Below, piece after piece: positions 49,901-58,069 of a stretch of DNA of 64,000 nt. Source of the DNA: Pycnococcus provasolii (lineage: Eukaryota > Chlorophyta > Pseudoscourfieldiophyceae > Pseudoscourfieldiales > Pycnococcaceae); the NCBI GenBank assembly GCA_938743325.2, contig OW568868.1, positions 186,001 to 250,000 on the forward strand, in the 5' to 3' direction. How positions within the stretch are numbered: the first letter of the stretch is position 1; each line of letters begins with the position of its first letter. The notes under the pieces are model-generated. The model saw nothing but the letters and a program-made list of their open reading frames with translations. It was not told the origin of the DNA and ran no database searches. A program made the translations under genes and the position numbers.

Positions 49901-49932
49901 TGCGTCGACCACGCGTCGTCACACGGAGATGA
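43978..49932 (+). CDS. Giant proline-rich cell-surface protein with IPT, Calx-beta and GCC domains
   Basis: 1984 residues; a later ATG at 44119 (MALCVCQLSSW) is an alternative start nearer the hydrophobic signal. Residues 95-225 are PPP/SPPPP runs of hydroxyproline-rich glycoproteins, ending in RRRRRR at about 208, a possible processing site. Then come IPT/TIG-like units (about 383-500), Calx-beta-like repeats (about 824-960), and a cadherin-like beta domain (about 1081-1237). A cysteine-rich GCC2/GCC3 segment (CRVCDAGYVSSG, CVPCEVGKFSP, CSTCKRGTFAS; about 1597-1684) and a membrane span FYTSIGMLVAGVALAVAL near 1860 precede a basic tail. Further proline linkers separate the domains. It is likely a wall-anchored or adhesion protein of the plasma membrane. 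Domain names are from motif look, not a search. Confidence 0.82.
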   Translation: MAMAGSLVGRRRRLRLRLRCRSGRLGGLGAPCSCYSCFHIFAVWITIMALCVCQLSSWISTPSLSFSELDSSSLTSWFWTPSRRTCQWGANAQALLPPPPAPPLVPAPPPMPSPPPTPPPMPFVQIKGLVVRSSVRCTRVGGGQRMTVEVDGFPTAVPPAPNPPPPPPPPPSPPPPSRPPPPPSPPPPPPIPPPPPPPPPSPPPERRRRRRNILQDDGDDPLTCRFVRHSLVKTLDEQLAVYDAAYANANSTNQQAAEQLALIKLVLPDLAALNASAYAALAVAESKLSMTYQQLRLAISTSDAVPATVIEHTESGRTIAECVIPAGDGGRYSTTLVRGAVTPRGEYPTSAITVAHPAVDVRKPGGDISVYTGRKGGVLHRFALHSITPSGGPIEGGTVVHLNGDGFEAPMTCRFLDTLPNGTSVVADVESPRSATCVSPSGGRGAVSVTLRPAGGCELKFDFHYYDSPSVLRVEPNIIPRFGRREVIVTATNLHYFTSLRNLRGAKDSELGPSDPNRAPPVAQLTIKVVNYFSNGTDRVLPAVYMGDEVGARESGTSSNNTNVTTVSDAEAKLRLLLPEETELPSGQHHLLLSLNGQNFVGATNFRGAIGRSCGFPPAPAPPTPPAPPPTGFFGNEPPTPPDAPPLPEDPCVAAAKALSIYKRSLDATGPYLRFASQPRSYQPPPPGGIRDTAKRSVEAVPTYLREEAGVLLQILEDADGGDERGAIATPNRRVAKLYVPIELFQPAGGVLTRTVFVTVQLFPYGKPLTSGGPAGTRECGEDTVCVALNRALGGLKQYGGNGVDSEVSAVKAAMPNEDYVPREYTLTWQAGEPYGVKTVELDILDDSIRESYGEVLECRITETVNADVTGTNDTARVVILDDDEPATFAAVGGSFAYRMPPWTIGSRSAFIPVERIRGHSKLPAKIAYQVKGGTATPYEHYTPRSGTLTFEPDVLHQESDVNSYRESVRQLVEVPLLWNKVQYQDVLTVGIELSPISHALVENLPDPVNHPDIVNGTGATYVVVQAALTIFGVAEDQCPPGTQRAVNAPPIIVRSPPPPPPNPPSPPAPPPPVPPLDSDSRAFSIQLLDGPAEDGGKLACFLTPDFHQLVFDYSCTVPYSMGDVVVRYQRNPRGFSFAEVLLDGMDAAESRTRRDGADRTIRRWHRKLAQTPATTSTTTNATDDAIGDDGNVIFLEEPDPLPLKVGKNTTIALTLISPSGRDRNMYKIRVKRLSPASALRLDALRISVDGGGMLSTNGTGVRLDDGKLAGEGLPCNPGFLVVDPEYEGPDLPFALLPKVRPDFVDYMFDGYNTPKGVAKYYQLVTMNSTYSTYVVKKYSDPMDTSTDLQLVVASLNAPPPPPSPPMPAAPPPGPFALVTAGVKATLDPSPPPPPPPRRPAEHQSLLQTINSCRANVLNTTVSRTTEFVRLHPTTLEGTILIVERGVPSLNEPLEIVYDSRVEGSISTELPAPPLAPTPPPPPDVPSEVDTSLFEPPPPTPSSPGPTVLTGIAAKPIRVAVGESTLFRLTLIAPDLQSRTSYQLIIRHEAAPPPPMAPNRPPTPPTPPPPPPNPPLPPYAPPNPPPVLPQDPKIGRKCRVCDAGYVSSGVDDLACVPCEVGKFSPIPGRSQCSTCKRGTFASRLASDRCEPCLRGTYAPEEGSSLCTVCAVNETTTSDGSEFCDLSAGIDVVVGEVYAVNVTFRVEILNVTHSMFKDANTTAGVAGDGDDVLRAIIRIDAAEKFNVSLTMVTVTGLLEDSLRSVISANITVLAVAELPPHPTPDEVESALESAGLNADAAVKHMQDDPDRFFRRTTKATGGKMKPYVQDQSSAASISRVLPDAPSNRPSSWTDNLPLPFYTSIGMLVAGVALAVALERLLKRIFGSSPLLLSTWSRVIYQYRIRRKARRRRRNVAAGLGRQDFMEVNADAVAEDLTERQREARQRRTRAGEGGASASATRFDGDDGDDELDEGEMRRPRVVTRR

Positions 49933-50149
49933 GAGGTCTACCCGGTTAGTCTAACATACACGGGGAGGCGTTTTGGACGCACTGCACTGCACTGTGCGTT
50001 CATCGTTGGACACAGTTCAGTAGAAGAGGAAAGTTTAGGAAAACGAAACTGAAAACGAAAAACGAAAAACCGAAAAACGCACATAAATGTGTGCAAATGT
50101 AATGTAAATCGAATGTACATGTTACAGTAATATTCAATACAAAGTTGAT

Positions 50150-51355
50150 TTAATTTGACACCGCCGCCGCGCCTCCAGCTAGCCCGACCGCCGCGACAAG
50201 CAGTGCAACGGAGACTGCATTCGCGGCCTTGGCTGATGGCGGTGCGTTCGTCCACTCGCCGAGGTAATGCGACCACGCCTGCGACCACGCCACAGTCGAA
50301 GTCATTAGCATCGGCCACGCGAAGATCGCGCCGAGCTGTCGGCCCATGAGAGCTGCGCCAAAGCCATACAAGTGGATGTGGGCAACGAACATCGCAGCTG
50401 CGCAGAAGCATCGCGCGAATCTAGATGCGGAAGCGGTCGCCACGAATTGCCGGCGAAACGTTCCGTTTCGCCTCATCTCCGCGAGCGGGAAGCCGACGCC
50501 GCCGACGGCGTTGCCTGTGAAGGCTATCAACCAGATGGGCATTGCTCTTGTGGCGGCATCGGCGCCGCCACTCGACTCCGCATTTTCCATGACTGGCGCG
50601 CTGGCGACAAATGCGAGCTGCAGCATGGCGCTCAGTATCCCTCCCACTGCGGCCCAAGCGAGTCCGACCCAAACCGCACCGCCGCCACCTTCGGCTTTGC
50701 TCGCGCTGGTATCGGCGGCGTCACGTCTTAAACCCGCCCGTGCAGCGGCTGCAAGCCCGAGCGTGCCGGCGAGGACGCTCGCTGCCGTCAGTCCCGCCGA
50801 TGCGACGGGGATCGACTTTGTTTGCGCAACTGCGGCGATGGCCGTGCCGAGCACGAGTCTGTTTCAGTTTTGGATTGTGAGGTTAGTTGTTGTCGAACGT
50901 TCACGCGTGCGTCACGGCTCGTTGCAGACTCACATGATACCCATACAGAGACTCGTTCCTGTTGCGACGCCGAGGTGGTGCACAGCCTTTCCGAATCCAA
51001 CGCCTCCGCCGCCCCACAAAAGCGAGCATACAACCACAGCGGCGGCAACGGTCCCATCTGCTCCTCTCCACGCGTAAGCGATGGCGTCGTGTGCGGCAGA
51101 CGCGCAGACGACGGCGTTGATCAGTGGCGCGAACGTTTGTATTGCGCACCACGCGTTCTCCCACGCCCACGAATCGTCGCTATCCATACCACCCTCGCCG
51201 TTGTCACGGCTGGTTCGCCTGACTGCGTTCAGGAAAGCGGGCGCATTCGGCTTGGTGACAAGCGTCCACGTGCCGTTGCAGAGGCCGCCCAGCAGGGTGA
51301 GGAAGACACCGAGGACGAACGACGACGCGCCGCCTGCTGATGGCGAGGCGGACAT
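50150..51355 (-). CDS. RhaT-like sugar (L-rhamnose-proton symport family) transporter, two exons
   Basis: Exon 1 is 51355-50934 and exon 2 is 50858-50150. The 75-base intron 50933-50859 starts GTGAGT, has AACTAACC and ends ACAG, giving 376 residues. About ten membrane segments are present. The first exon has LGVFLTLLGGLCNGTWTL and GFGKAVHHLGVATGTSLCMG, patterns of the RhaT family; the second has further segments to the C-terminus (AVSVALLVAAVGLAGG). In bacteria RhaT imports rhamnose with protons. Algal members are uncharacterised and may move nucleotide sugars or sugars. It shares a divergent promoter with the fucosyltransferase-like gene, about 290 bases between starts. Confidence 0.8.
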
Positions 51356-51648
51356 GGTAAGCTTGCTTGCGCAGAATAGAATGCGAGCTGTGAAAAGTCC
51401 GTCCCAGGAGGCATCGCCAGCCTGTCATCGCCGTCAAGCCGCTCCCGGTCCGTCCGCGGAGAGTGACAAAAAAATCATCGGCATCGGCATCGGCATCGGC
51501 GTCACTACTTCATCTTCAAACGTAACGTCGTCGTCGTCGTCGTCGTCAAGAACAGAGCTGTTAAAAAGGGTGTTTCCACACCGGTTCGCCTGCGCCGGTG
51601 GTGTTGTGGGTGGTGTGGTGGTGTGCTTCACGTCGTTTTATTGCGCCT

Positions 51649-53424
51649 ATGTCACCTGGTCATGTCGTTCGTTGGACGCCGTTTCGAACGTCCAAACAGT
51701 GGCGCACGTACTTACTCGCGTGCTCCGTTGTCGTGCTCACACACTACCTGATATTTGTCACGTACGGCGGCCGGCAAGGCGCGCAGGTTGAAGGGCACGA
51801 CGAGGACTACGTGCGCGACGAAAATATCCGTGAAGCTGACGTCGTTGACAAGTGGGAAGCAGACGATGGTACGAGGGTGACGAGTGGTTACTCGCCTGAG
51901 TTTGTCAACTCGCCATCGCCTCTCGCGGACTTAAACGCCCCCGACGCGTGGTTTCCGACGGCGACGGCGGGTGCGGACACGAATCCCGCCGCAATTTCAA
52001 GCCTTGTCGCTTACGCGTCGTACCACGCTGAGCAAATGCGGCTTCTTGCGGAGACGCCCGCGGACGAAGATACGGATGCGCGCGTGCTCGTTCTCGCGGA
52101 TACGCCGAGCGCTGGACTTGGAAATCGCGTTGCCGCGCTTGTCTCCGCCGCCGCTCTCGCGGTGCTGACGCGCCGTGCTATCGTCGTCAACTGGCCGGGA
52201 ACGCCTCTCATGGACCATCCAGACGGCGACGAGCAGATTTCGTTCCCGCCTTTCGAGAGGCTGTTCGACGCTCCGGAAATTGGCGTCGACAACGTCACGT
52301 CAGCCGTTATTGTGGACATGGACTTCGCGAAGTTCGTCCGCGAACGTCCGAGACTGAGGAGACAGCTGAGCGACGTCGGCGCGATTGACCTTGACACGGA
52401 CGAGGGTGCTAGGGCACTTCTCTGCGGCGGCGGAGGTGGCGGTGACGACGCCGCGGCCGGCATCGCGCGCGATCTTTCGCCAGACGGCGGCCCTGCGGTG
52501 CTGGCGATATCGTCGTGGGACTACTTCCTCCCTGCACTCGTCGCCGGTGGGCTGTGGAAGAAAAGCGCCGACGCCATGGCATTCGAGCGAAACCTCGGAG
52601 GGGGCGATTCTCTCGCGGCCGCACTCGCTCGTTTCCTTCTGCGACCTCGTAGGGAGCTGCGGCAGCGCGCCGCGGACTTTGCTCGCGAGCAGCTCGGCAT
52701 TCCCCCCGATCGTGCGGGCGCGACGCCCCTTCACGCTCGACGCGACGCCGACGACGCCGGCGACGTTGTATCCGTCGTTGGCATTCACTTTCGACGGCGC
52801 GGCTACCTCAAAATGACCTTCGAGCAGATGAAGGAGTCTCTTTCATGCGCATCCGAATTGGCCGCGAGCAACTCCGGAACTCGCTGGCTTCTCGCGACGG
52901 ACACGGAGGATGCCTACCACCTTGCGTGGAACGAGGCGCGTTCACGCGGCTTGAGCGCCGCTCGTTACGCTCGAGCGGGCACCGCAAGCGCCGGCGCATT
53001 TCGCACGTGGGATGGAGTGGAGGTTGCCTTGATTGAGCTGTGGCTTCTGGCGACGGTGGCTGACGCGGTCGTCGCGACTCCTGGCTCCACATTCACGCGC
53101 ATCGCCAGCTGGCTGAGTGGTCGTCCATCGCGCGTCGTGGGATTGCCTGGCGACGACAGAGCATCTTGCGGCTTGGAGACGCTTCGGCAAGGTGCCCCTT
53201 GCTACCACGGCTGGCGCAACTTCATTTTGGGCGCCGAGTCGTCGTCTGGCGCCTCTCCAGGTCGCGCGCGTGCGAAGGAGCTGGACCTGGGCGACATGGT
53301 GGATCGCATGAGCGCACGTGTTGATTCCGAGGTGGTGGTTGCATCCGATCGCTCGTTCGTTTGCCTGGATTACGACGACGTCGTACGTCTTCATAGGGGC
53401 CACGAGAAGTGCTCGAGCACTTGA
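51649..53424 (+). CDS. Type II membrane glycosyltransferase, GT37-like fucosyltransferase
   Basis: 591 residues from ATG 51649 (MSPGHVVRW); an upstream in-frame ATG at 51598 is possible. A membrane anchor YLLACSVVVLTHYLIFV near residues 21-37 follows a short basic tail, as in Golgi enzymes. The motif GLGNRVAALVSAAALAVL with RAIVVNW matches the first conserved region of xyloglucan-type fucosyltransferases. VGIHFRRRGY and DAVVATPGSTFTRIASWL match the donor-binding regions. It probably adds fucose, or a related sugar, from a GDP-sugar to a wall or surface glycan. The donor and acceptor are not readable from sequence. It sits beside the RhaT-like transporter on a shared upstream region. Confidence 0.75.
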   Translation: MSPGHVVRWTPFRTSKQWRTYLLACSVVVLTHYLIFVTYGGRQGAQVEGHDEDYVRDENIREADVVDKWEADDGTRVTSGYSPEFVNSPSPLADLNAPDAWFPTATAGADTNPAAISSLVAYASYHAEQMRLLAETPADEDTDARVLVLADTPSAGLGNRVAALVSAAALAVLTRRAIVVNWPGTPLMDHPDGDEQISFPPFERLFDAPEIGVDNVTSAVIVDMDFAKFVRERPRLRRQLSDVGAIDLDTDEGARALLCGGGGGGDDAAAGIARDLSPDGGPAVLAISSWDYFLPALVAGGLWKKSADAMAFERNLGGGDSLAAALARFLLRPRRELRQRAADFAREQLGIPPDRAGATPLHARRDADDAGDVVSVVGIHFRRRGYLKMTFEQMKESLSCASELAASNSGTRWLLATDTEDAYHLAWNEARSRGLSAARYARAGTASAGAFRTWDGVEVALIELWLLATVADAVVATPGSTFTRIASWLSGRPSRVVGLPGDDRASCGLETLRQGAPCYHGWRNFILGAESSSGASPGRARAKELDLGDMVDRMSARVDSEVVVASDRSFVCLDYDDVVRLHRGHEKCSST

Positions 53425-53835
53425 GCAGTACTACGATAGTCAGGCAGCAATGACCGCCCTGGAACTGCTTCGCGGCGGCAGGGCGGGTATCCAGCCAAAC
53501 TCTACGTAGCTTGGAAATTCACTCACTCAATAGACTATTATTATGTATGCATACAACAACAACTGTAACAACGAAATATTGTATCCAGTAATAAGAAGAA
53601 AAGGACAAAAGTAAGTGACTACGAGAAAAGCTTGCACACACAGTTGACAGTACAGTACATGATATCTCTAATAATAATTATTATTAAAAAAAAAAATGTG
53701 ATTTTCAAGACGAAGAGGAAGATGCAGGGGAGATAATATAACCTTATTAGATAGATGATGGGAGACTTCTTCCGTGACAAAAGGGACAAGGGAACAAGGG
53801 AACAAGGACACTCCTAAGAGTAAAGGTACCCGGTA

Positions 53836-53988
53836 GCCCTAACCCTAACCCAAACCCAAACCCAAACCCTAACCTCCCCTGACCCAAACCCAAACCCTAT
53901 CCCAGAACTTGGGGCCCCCCACGTTTGTGAAAGGTGAATTGTGCGTGACCTATTGACCCCCAAGGGGTTAGGGTTAGGGTTAGGGTTA
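53836..53988. repeat. Facing telomere-like arrays
   Basis: CCCTAA/CCCAAA units at 53836-53900 and TTAGGG units at 53964-53988 face each other across about 63 bases, which could form a stem. They lie about 280 bases upstream of the thioredoxin ATG; a single TAGGGTTAG follows near 54145. The remainder of 53425-54269 is AT-rich, with A runs near 53690, and holds no gene. Confidence 0.75.
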
Positions 53989-54269
53989 CCCTAGAGGGTT
54001 AACCCCCAACCCAACCAGAGGATTTCTCCAGTCTCCACCGATCGAGGGGAAGGTCGCCCCCCTGAGAACCACAGAACGTTTGTTTGGATGAGTCGGACCG
54101 GAACGTTCCATCGGTCCTTGAGCGTTAGGGTATTAAAAACAACTAGGGTTAGCCCGGGGGGCGGCGGAAAAGGCCTTTTCCTCTCCCCGCTCCGACCCGC
54201 ACTCGCCGACGCGTCAGGTGCCATTCCGAATAATCCTCGCCGTGTTCTCGCACTCGCACTTGCACTTGC

Positions 54270-55043
54270 ATGAGCATGGCTCATCAGCAGCTTCCCACAT
54301 CGTCGTCGTCGTCGTCAGTACGGTTAGTACGGTCTCGTCCTCGTCATTTTCATTCTCGTCATCATCATCATCGGTCAGCATCACCTCAGCAGTCTCCTTC
54401 TAGTCAGGGGCAGTGTTGGCGCTTGTTTGCGTCGAAAGGGGCGGCGGCAGAAAAAGCAGTCAAATCCAAATGGTGGGAAAAAGTTCCTGAAGGGGGACTG
54501 GATAACCTCAGGGATGTATCTAGCACACAGTCGCTCATCGAAGAACTCTCACTTGCGGAAGATAGACTCGTCGTCGTCGACTTCTACGCGCAGTGGTGTG
54601 GGGCGTGTCGCGCGCTCTACCCAAAACTTGTCAAACTCGCGCAGGAAAACGAAGACATCGTTTTCCTCAAAGTCGACTATGACGCCAACAAAAGCATGTG
54701 CAAAGGACTCGGAATCAAGGTGCTCCCATTCTTTCACCTCTACCGCGGATCGCTAGGACGCGTTGACGAACTGTCCGCTTCCGTGAGCAAGCTGCCTAGG
54801 CTCAGAACGGCCATCCAGAAGCACAACACGCCAAGATGCGACCTTCAGTCGCACGACAAGGGTGCACCCACAAGTCCGCTCGACGTGGTGCCGGAACTCG
54901 AAGAGCTCGAGCGTCTTGAGAAGGAGGCGCTAGCAGAGGCGCTCGCCATGGGCGCACCGGAGCCATCCAAAATTCCTGACGAACGAGCCTCCAAGACTGG
55001 TGAGCGCTCAGAAGAAGCTGCTGGTGCCGGCGCGAGTGCTTAA
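54270..55043 (+). CDS. ACHT: Plastid ACHT-type thioredoxin
   Basis: 257 residues. Residues 1-60 are Ser/His/Arg-rich, a plausible chloroplast transit peptide. The thioredoxin domain opens with KWWEKVPEGGLDNL, a stretch specific to ACHT (lilium) thioredoxins, then VVVDFYAQWCGACRALYPKL with the active site WCGAC at about 109-113. KVLPFFHLYRG and the family-typical HNTPRCDL end follow. A helical Glu/Ala tail closes it. ACHT proteins pass oxidising equivalents from 2-Cys peroxiredoxin to plastid enzymes. WCGAC rather than the more common WCGSC of land plants is a small variant. Confidence 0.92.
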   Translation: MSMAHQQLPTSSSSSSVRLVRSRPRHFHSRHHHHRSASPQQSPSSQGQCWRLFASKGAAAEKAVKSKWWEKVPEGGLDNLRDVSSTQSLIEELSLAEDRLVVVDFYAQWCGACRALYPKLVKLAQENEDIVFLKVDYDANKSMCKGLGIKVLPFFHLYRGSLGRVDELSASVSKLPRLRTAIQKHNTPRCDLQSHDKGAPTSPLDVVPELEELERLEKEALAEALAMGAPEPSKIPDERASKTGERSEEAAGAGASA

Positions 55044-55173
55044 AGGTTGTTTGCATTTTTTTAGTGTCCTCCTCGTAACAAAACAGTACAAGTTGTTGCA
55101 TTTCAGTACGGTACCGGTACAGTAGACTACAAAAAATCCATTACAAATATGCATACACGTCAGACTAGAGTGA

Positions 55174-56979
55174 TCATCTTCTCCCTCCTGTCCTCAAAAA
55201 GCGCCAGCGAAGTTCGTCAGCCATCGCATCCGCTCGCCGCCGCCTTGCCGCCTCGTCACCCACCTTCGTCGGCCAGCCGCATCGTTCATTGCTATGGCGC
55301 ACCCACAACCTCGACGCGTTGCCAGGATGAAGCCGGCACATCGACAGCTTGCGAGCACGCGCGAGTGCCTCGCATGCCGCACCCTCAAGCTCCCAGGCGT
55401 GAACCTGCAAGCCGTCGTCGCGCTGCGTGCCCATGTCACGTGCGCCAAATCCTTTGTAGTAGTGGTACAAGACGCGCCGCGTCTCACCAGCAAACTGCAG
55501 GCCAAACCCGTAGAGGGTCACGCGCGAGCACAGCTGTATGGCTGTGTACGCCGCGACGAAGCCGCTGCTCGGCGGCGCGCCCTTGAATGCCTCAGCAGCA
55601 GAAGCACCGCCGGCGCCGCGCGGAGCCGCTGCCGCCGTGGAGCCGAAGCCTGAGCTGCAGAGGCGGCGGCGGTAGCCCTCGAGCCAACGTCGAGCGGCAC
55701 CGACGACGCGGTGGCTGAGCCAAAGAACGCTTACGTCCGTTCTCTTCACACCACCGACAAACTCCACCACACCGCCCTTTCGCTCGTCGGCTGACGTGTG
55801 CAACCGCGCGCCGTGGCGAACGCCGCGAAATAGCTCGTCGTAATCGCTCGCATTCGCACGGCTTGCGACGAGCGTGACGCCACGCTCTAGCGGCAGCGGC
55901 GCGGTGAGGCCGCGGTCCACCTCCAGCTTTGCACCACGCGCGTAGCGGCTTGCCCACAGGACGTTCACGACACGGAGATCCGTTCGCGATCCCACGTGTG
56001 CCTCGTATCCCTTCGTTGGTCCTTGGTTGACGCGCCAGATGGTATCGTGAGCGTCGATCGCGGCACCGTACCGTGTGTACAGAAGTGCGCCGCCGTTGCC
56101 CACGACGGCGCACGTCTTGAAGGCGAACGCGCTGGTGATGGCAGACATGGACGAGGGAAGCGACGCGCGCACGCGCGCTTGCGTGGCCGCATCGTCGGCG
56201 TTCGTGCCGTTGTCCTCCGCGTCTCTTTGCGACGTGGCTTTCAGCAGCGCATCTGCGTTCTGCTTGTGCAGGAAGATGGCGTCTTCGCTACCTAGCACGT
56301 CAGCGGCACTTGTTGGCAAGCCTTGTATCGGCGGTGGTTCCGCGAGTCGGCTTCTCGCCGCGCACATGCCGCCTGGAAGTGCCGCTCCCGTCGTATCCTT
56401 CTTTGTTCTCGGCGGTTCCTGTTCCTGTTCCTGTTCCTGTTCGTTTGGTGGTTCGTCGTGCTCCTCTTTCTCCTGCGAGTCCACATCAGACTCATCCTCT
56501 CCAAGCACATCTGGCGATTCTTGTCTTGAAGAAAACAACCTTGCCAGACTTTCGTCACTGTTGTCGTCTCGATCATCAGGTGGCGTATCTTCCTCCAGAT
56601 TCAAGTCGTTGCCGTCCTCTGCATGCGAATAACCTTGAAAAGTCCTTGAGAAGTCGTCACCACCACCACCACCACCACCACGATCCCTATTTTGATGACT
56701 ATGTAAAAGTGCGTCTGTGTTGGCTTGAGATGACGAGTCCTTCGAGGAAGATGAGAAGCCCAGTGAAGTCTCTCCTAGAAGAACCACGTTATTATTTTCT
56801 AATGAAGATGAAGGTGAATGGGAAGAAGGAAGCACCTCTGGTAGAGGAACACCTCTGAAAAGAATCAAAACGAGCCACGAGACGGCGTACAAAACAAAAA
56901 TATAGCCAACCAAAGTAGAAATGCGCCAAGAGGTTCGACCATGACGTTGACGCCAACATCTGAAGACCCCTGGGATCAT
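55174..56979 (-). CDS. GT29 sialyltransferase-like protein, Golgi type II
   Basis: 601 residues. A membrane anchor LVGYIFVLYAVSWLVLILF near 23-41 precedes a long Ser/Asp/Glu-rich stem (to about 220). The GT29 catalytic part has the L-motif (CAVVGNGGALLY, about 288, with HDTIWRVNQGPTKGYEAHVG), the S-motif (SGFVAAYTAIQLCSRVTLYG, about 470-489) and the VS region (HYYKGFG, about 505), where the usual HYYE carries K. The two cysteines that normally pair between L and S motifs are present. Algae and plants carry such proteins although sialic acid is not established there, so the donor may be KDO-like or another acid sugar; that is inference. Confidence 0.88.
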   Translation of the reverse strand: MIPGVFRCWRQRHGRTSWRISTLVGYIFVLYAVSWLVLILFRGVPLPEVLPSSHSPSSSLENNNVVLLGETSLGFSSSSKDSSSQANTDALLHSHQNRDRGGGGGGGDDFSRTFQGYSHAEDGNDLNLEEDTPPDDRDDNSDESLARLFSSRQESPDVLGEDESDVDSQEKEEHDEPPNEQEQEQEQEPPRTKKDTTGAALPGGMCAARSRLAEPPPIQGLPTSAADVLGSEDAIFLHKQNADALLKATSQRDAEDNGTNADDAATQARVRASLPSSMSAITSAFAFKTCAVVGNGGALLYTRYGAAIDAHDTIWRVNQGPTKGYEAHVGSRTDLRVVNVLWASRYARGAKLEVDRGLTAPLPLERGVTLVASRANASDYDELFRGVRHGARLHTSADERKGGVVEFVGGVKRTDVSVLWLSHRVVGAARRWLEGYRRRLCSSGFGSTAAAAPRGAGGASAAEAFKGAPPSSGFVAAYTAIQLCSRVTLYGFGLQFAGETRRVLYHYYKGFGARDMGTQRDDGLQVHAWELEGAACEALARARKLSMCRLHPGNASRLWVRHSNERCGWPTKVGDEAARRRRADAMADELRWRFLRTGGRR

Positions 56980-57170
56980 GAATAGCTTGATTAATAGCTA
57001 GCACTAAGATTATAAGAGAAGTTTATTAGGAAGGCATTATTTGGGAGCATTTGGAAATTCAAACATGAAGCCATGCAGCCATGAAGATGCTCATGCATGA
57101 GCCAGATTGGGCTGTGATCTCCAAAACTGTTAAAGTATCTGCGACTGGGTGAGGGGAGAGGCGATTCCTT

Positions 57171-57217
57171 CCGGTTAGGGTTTCCATCCGGTTAGGGTTT
57201 CCATCCGGTTAGGGTTA
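57171..57217 (-). repeat. Three 17-base units with TTAGGG core
   Basis: CCGGTTAGGGTTTCCAT occurs three times in tandem, the last copy ending differently, about 190 bases upstream of the GT29-like start on the opposite strand. It is like the other telomere-like arrays but built of longer units. Confidence 0.8.
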
Positions 57218-58069
57218 CCACGCACGGCGTTTTCAGGTTTCTCCTTCTCCCCCAATTCCAATGGGGCTTCTCAGGCCGTCTGGCATAGTCTGGCATCTGG
57301 CTGAATGAGGGAGGCTCACTCATCAAACTTCATCATCATGTTTATGGCGGCTCTCTCACATCCATATCCATAGAGTTATTTATGTATGCTTGGTATGATC
57401 TTATAGAGGAATAGACCTGTATCATACAGTAGAGAGTCATGATCATGAGAGACATCATCAGAAGGTACGCGTTAGTACTAGTATGCATGCATGCACATAT
57501 GCACACTGTGTTTTGCAATGCACTGGTTTTATGATTTGTGATTTGTGATTTGGTTTGGGATTTGTGTTTTGATTTGTGATTGGTTTGAGTGTGTGCGGCG
57601 TGTGTCTTGCTGATAAGAATCATCCCTTTCCTCAGCTTTCAGAGCTTTGGGTTTTGGGTTTTGTGGGTTTTGGGTTTTTGCGGGTGAGTGACGTGTCGGT
57701 CGTGATGTTCCGATTAATAGTCTTATTTAGCCATCACAGTCTGTGATCGCTCGTGTGATGCACAATATATTCAAGTTGCAAATTTTTTTATATATGAACT
57801 GAGCCGACATGTCACGCACGCATTACAGTCACAACCCTTAAGGCGTCAAGGGGTCCTAAACAAGGGCGTCACACGAGTAAGCATGCGAGCACGAATCGTA
57901 CTGACAACAAAAAGAAACATGACTACACACACACACACACACGCACAGAGAGAGTTCTATTGAAAGATAGATGAACCAACACTAGAACTTATACCATATG
58001 TACTGCTGTATGTTTTTTTTCTTTATTCTATTACTGTAATATGATATGATAAGAGCAAACTACGATAGT
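57218..58069. other. Intergenic stretch
   Basis: No gene. It holds TTTGTGATTTG-type direct repeats at 57531-57580, GGGTTTTGGGTTTTG repeats at 57648-57680 and a CA tract at 57921-57941. The last bases are the 3' flank of the acid phosphatase gene. Confidence 0.5.
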
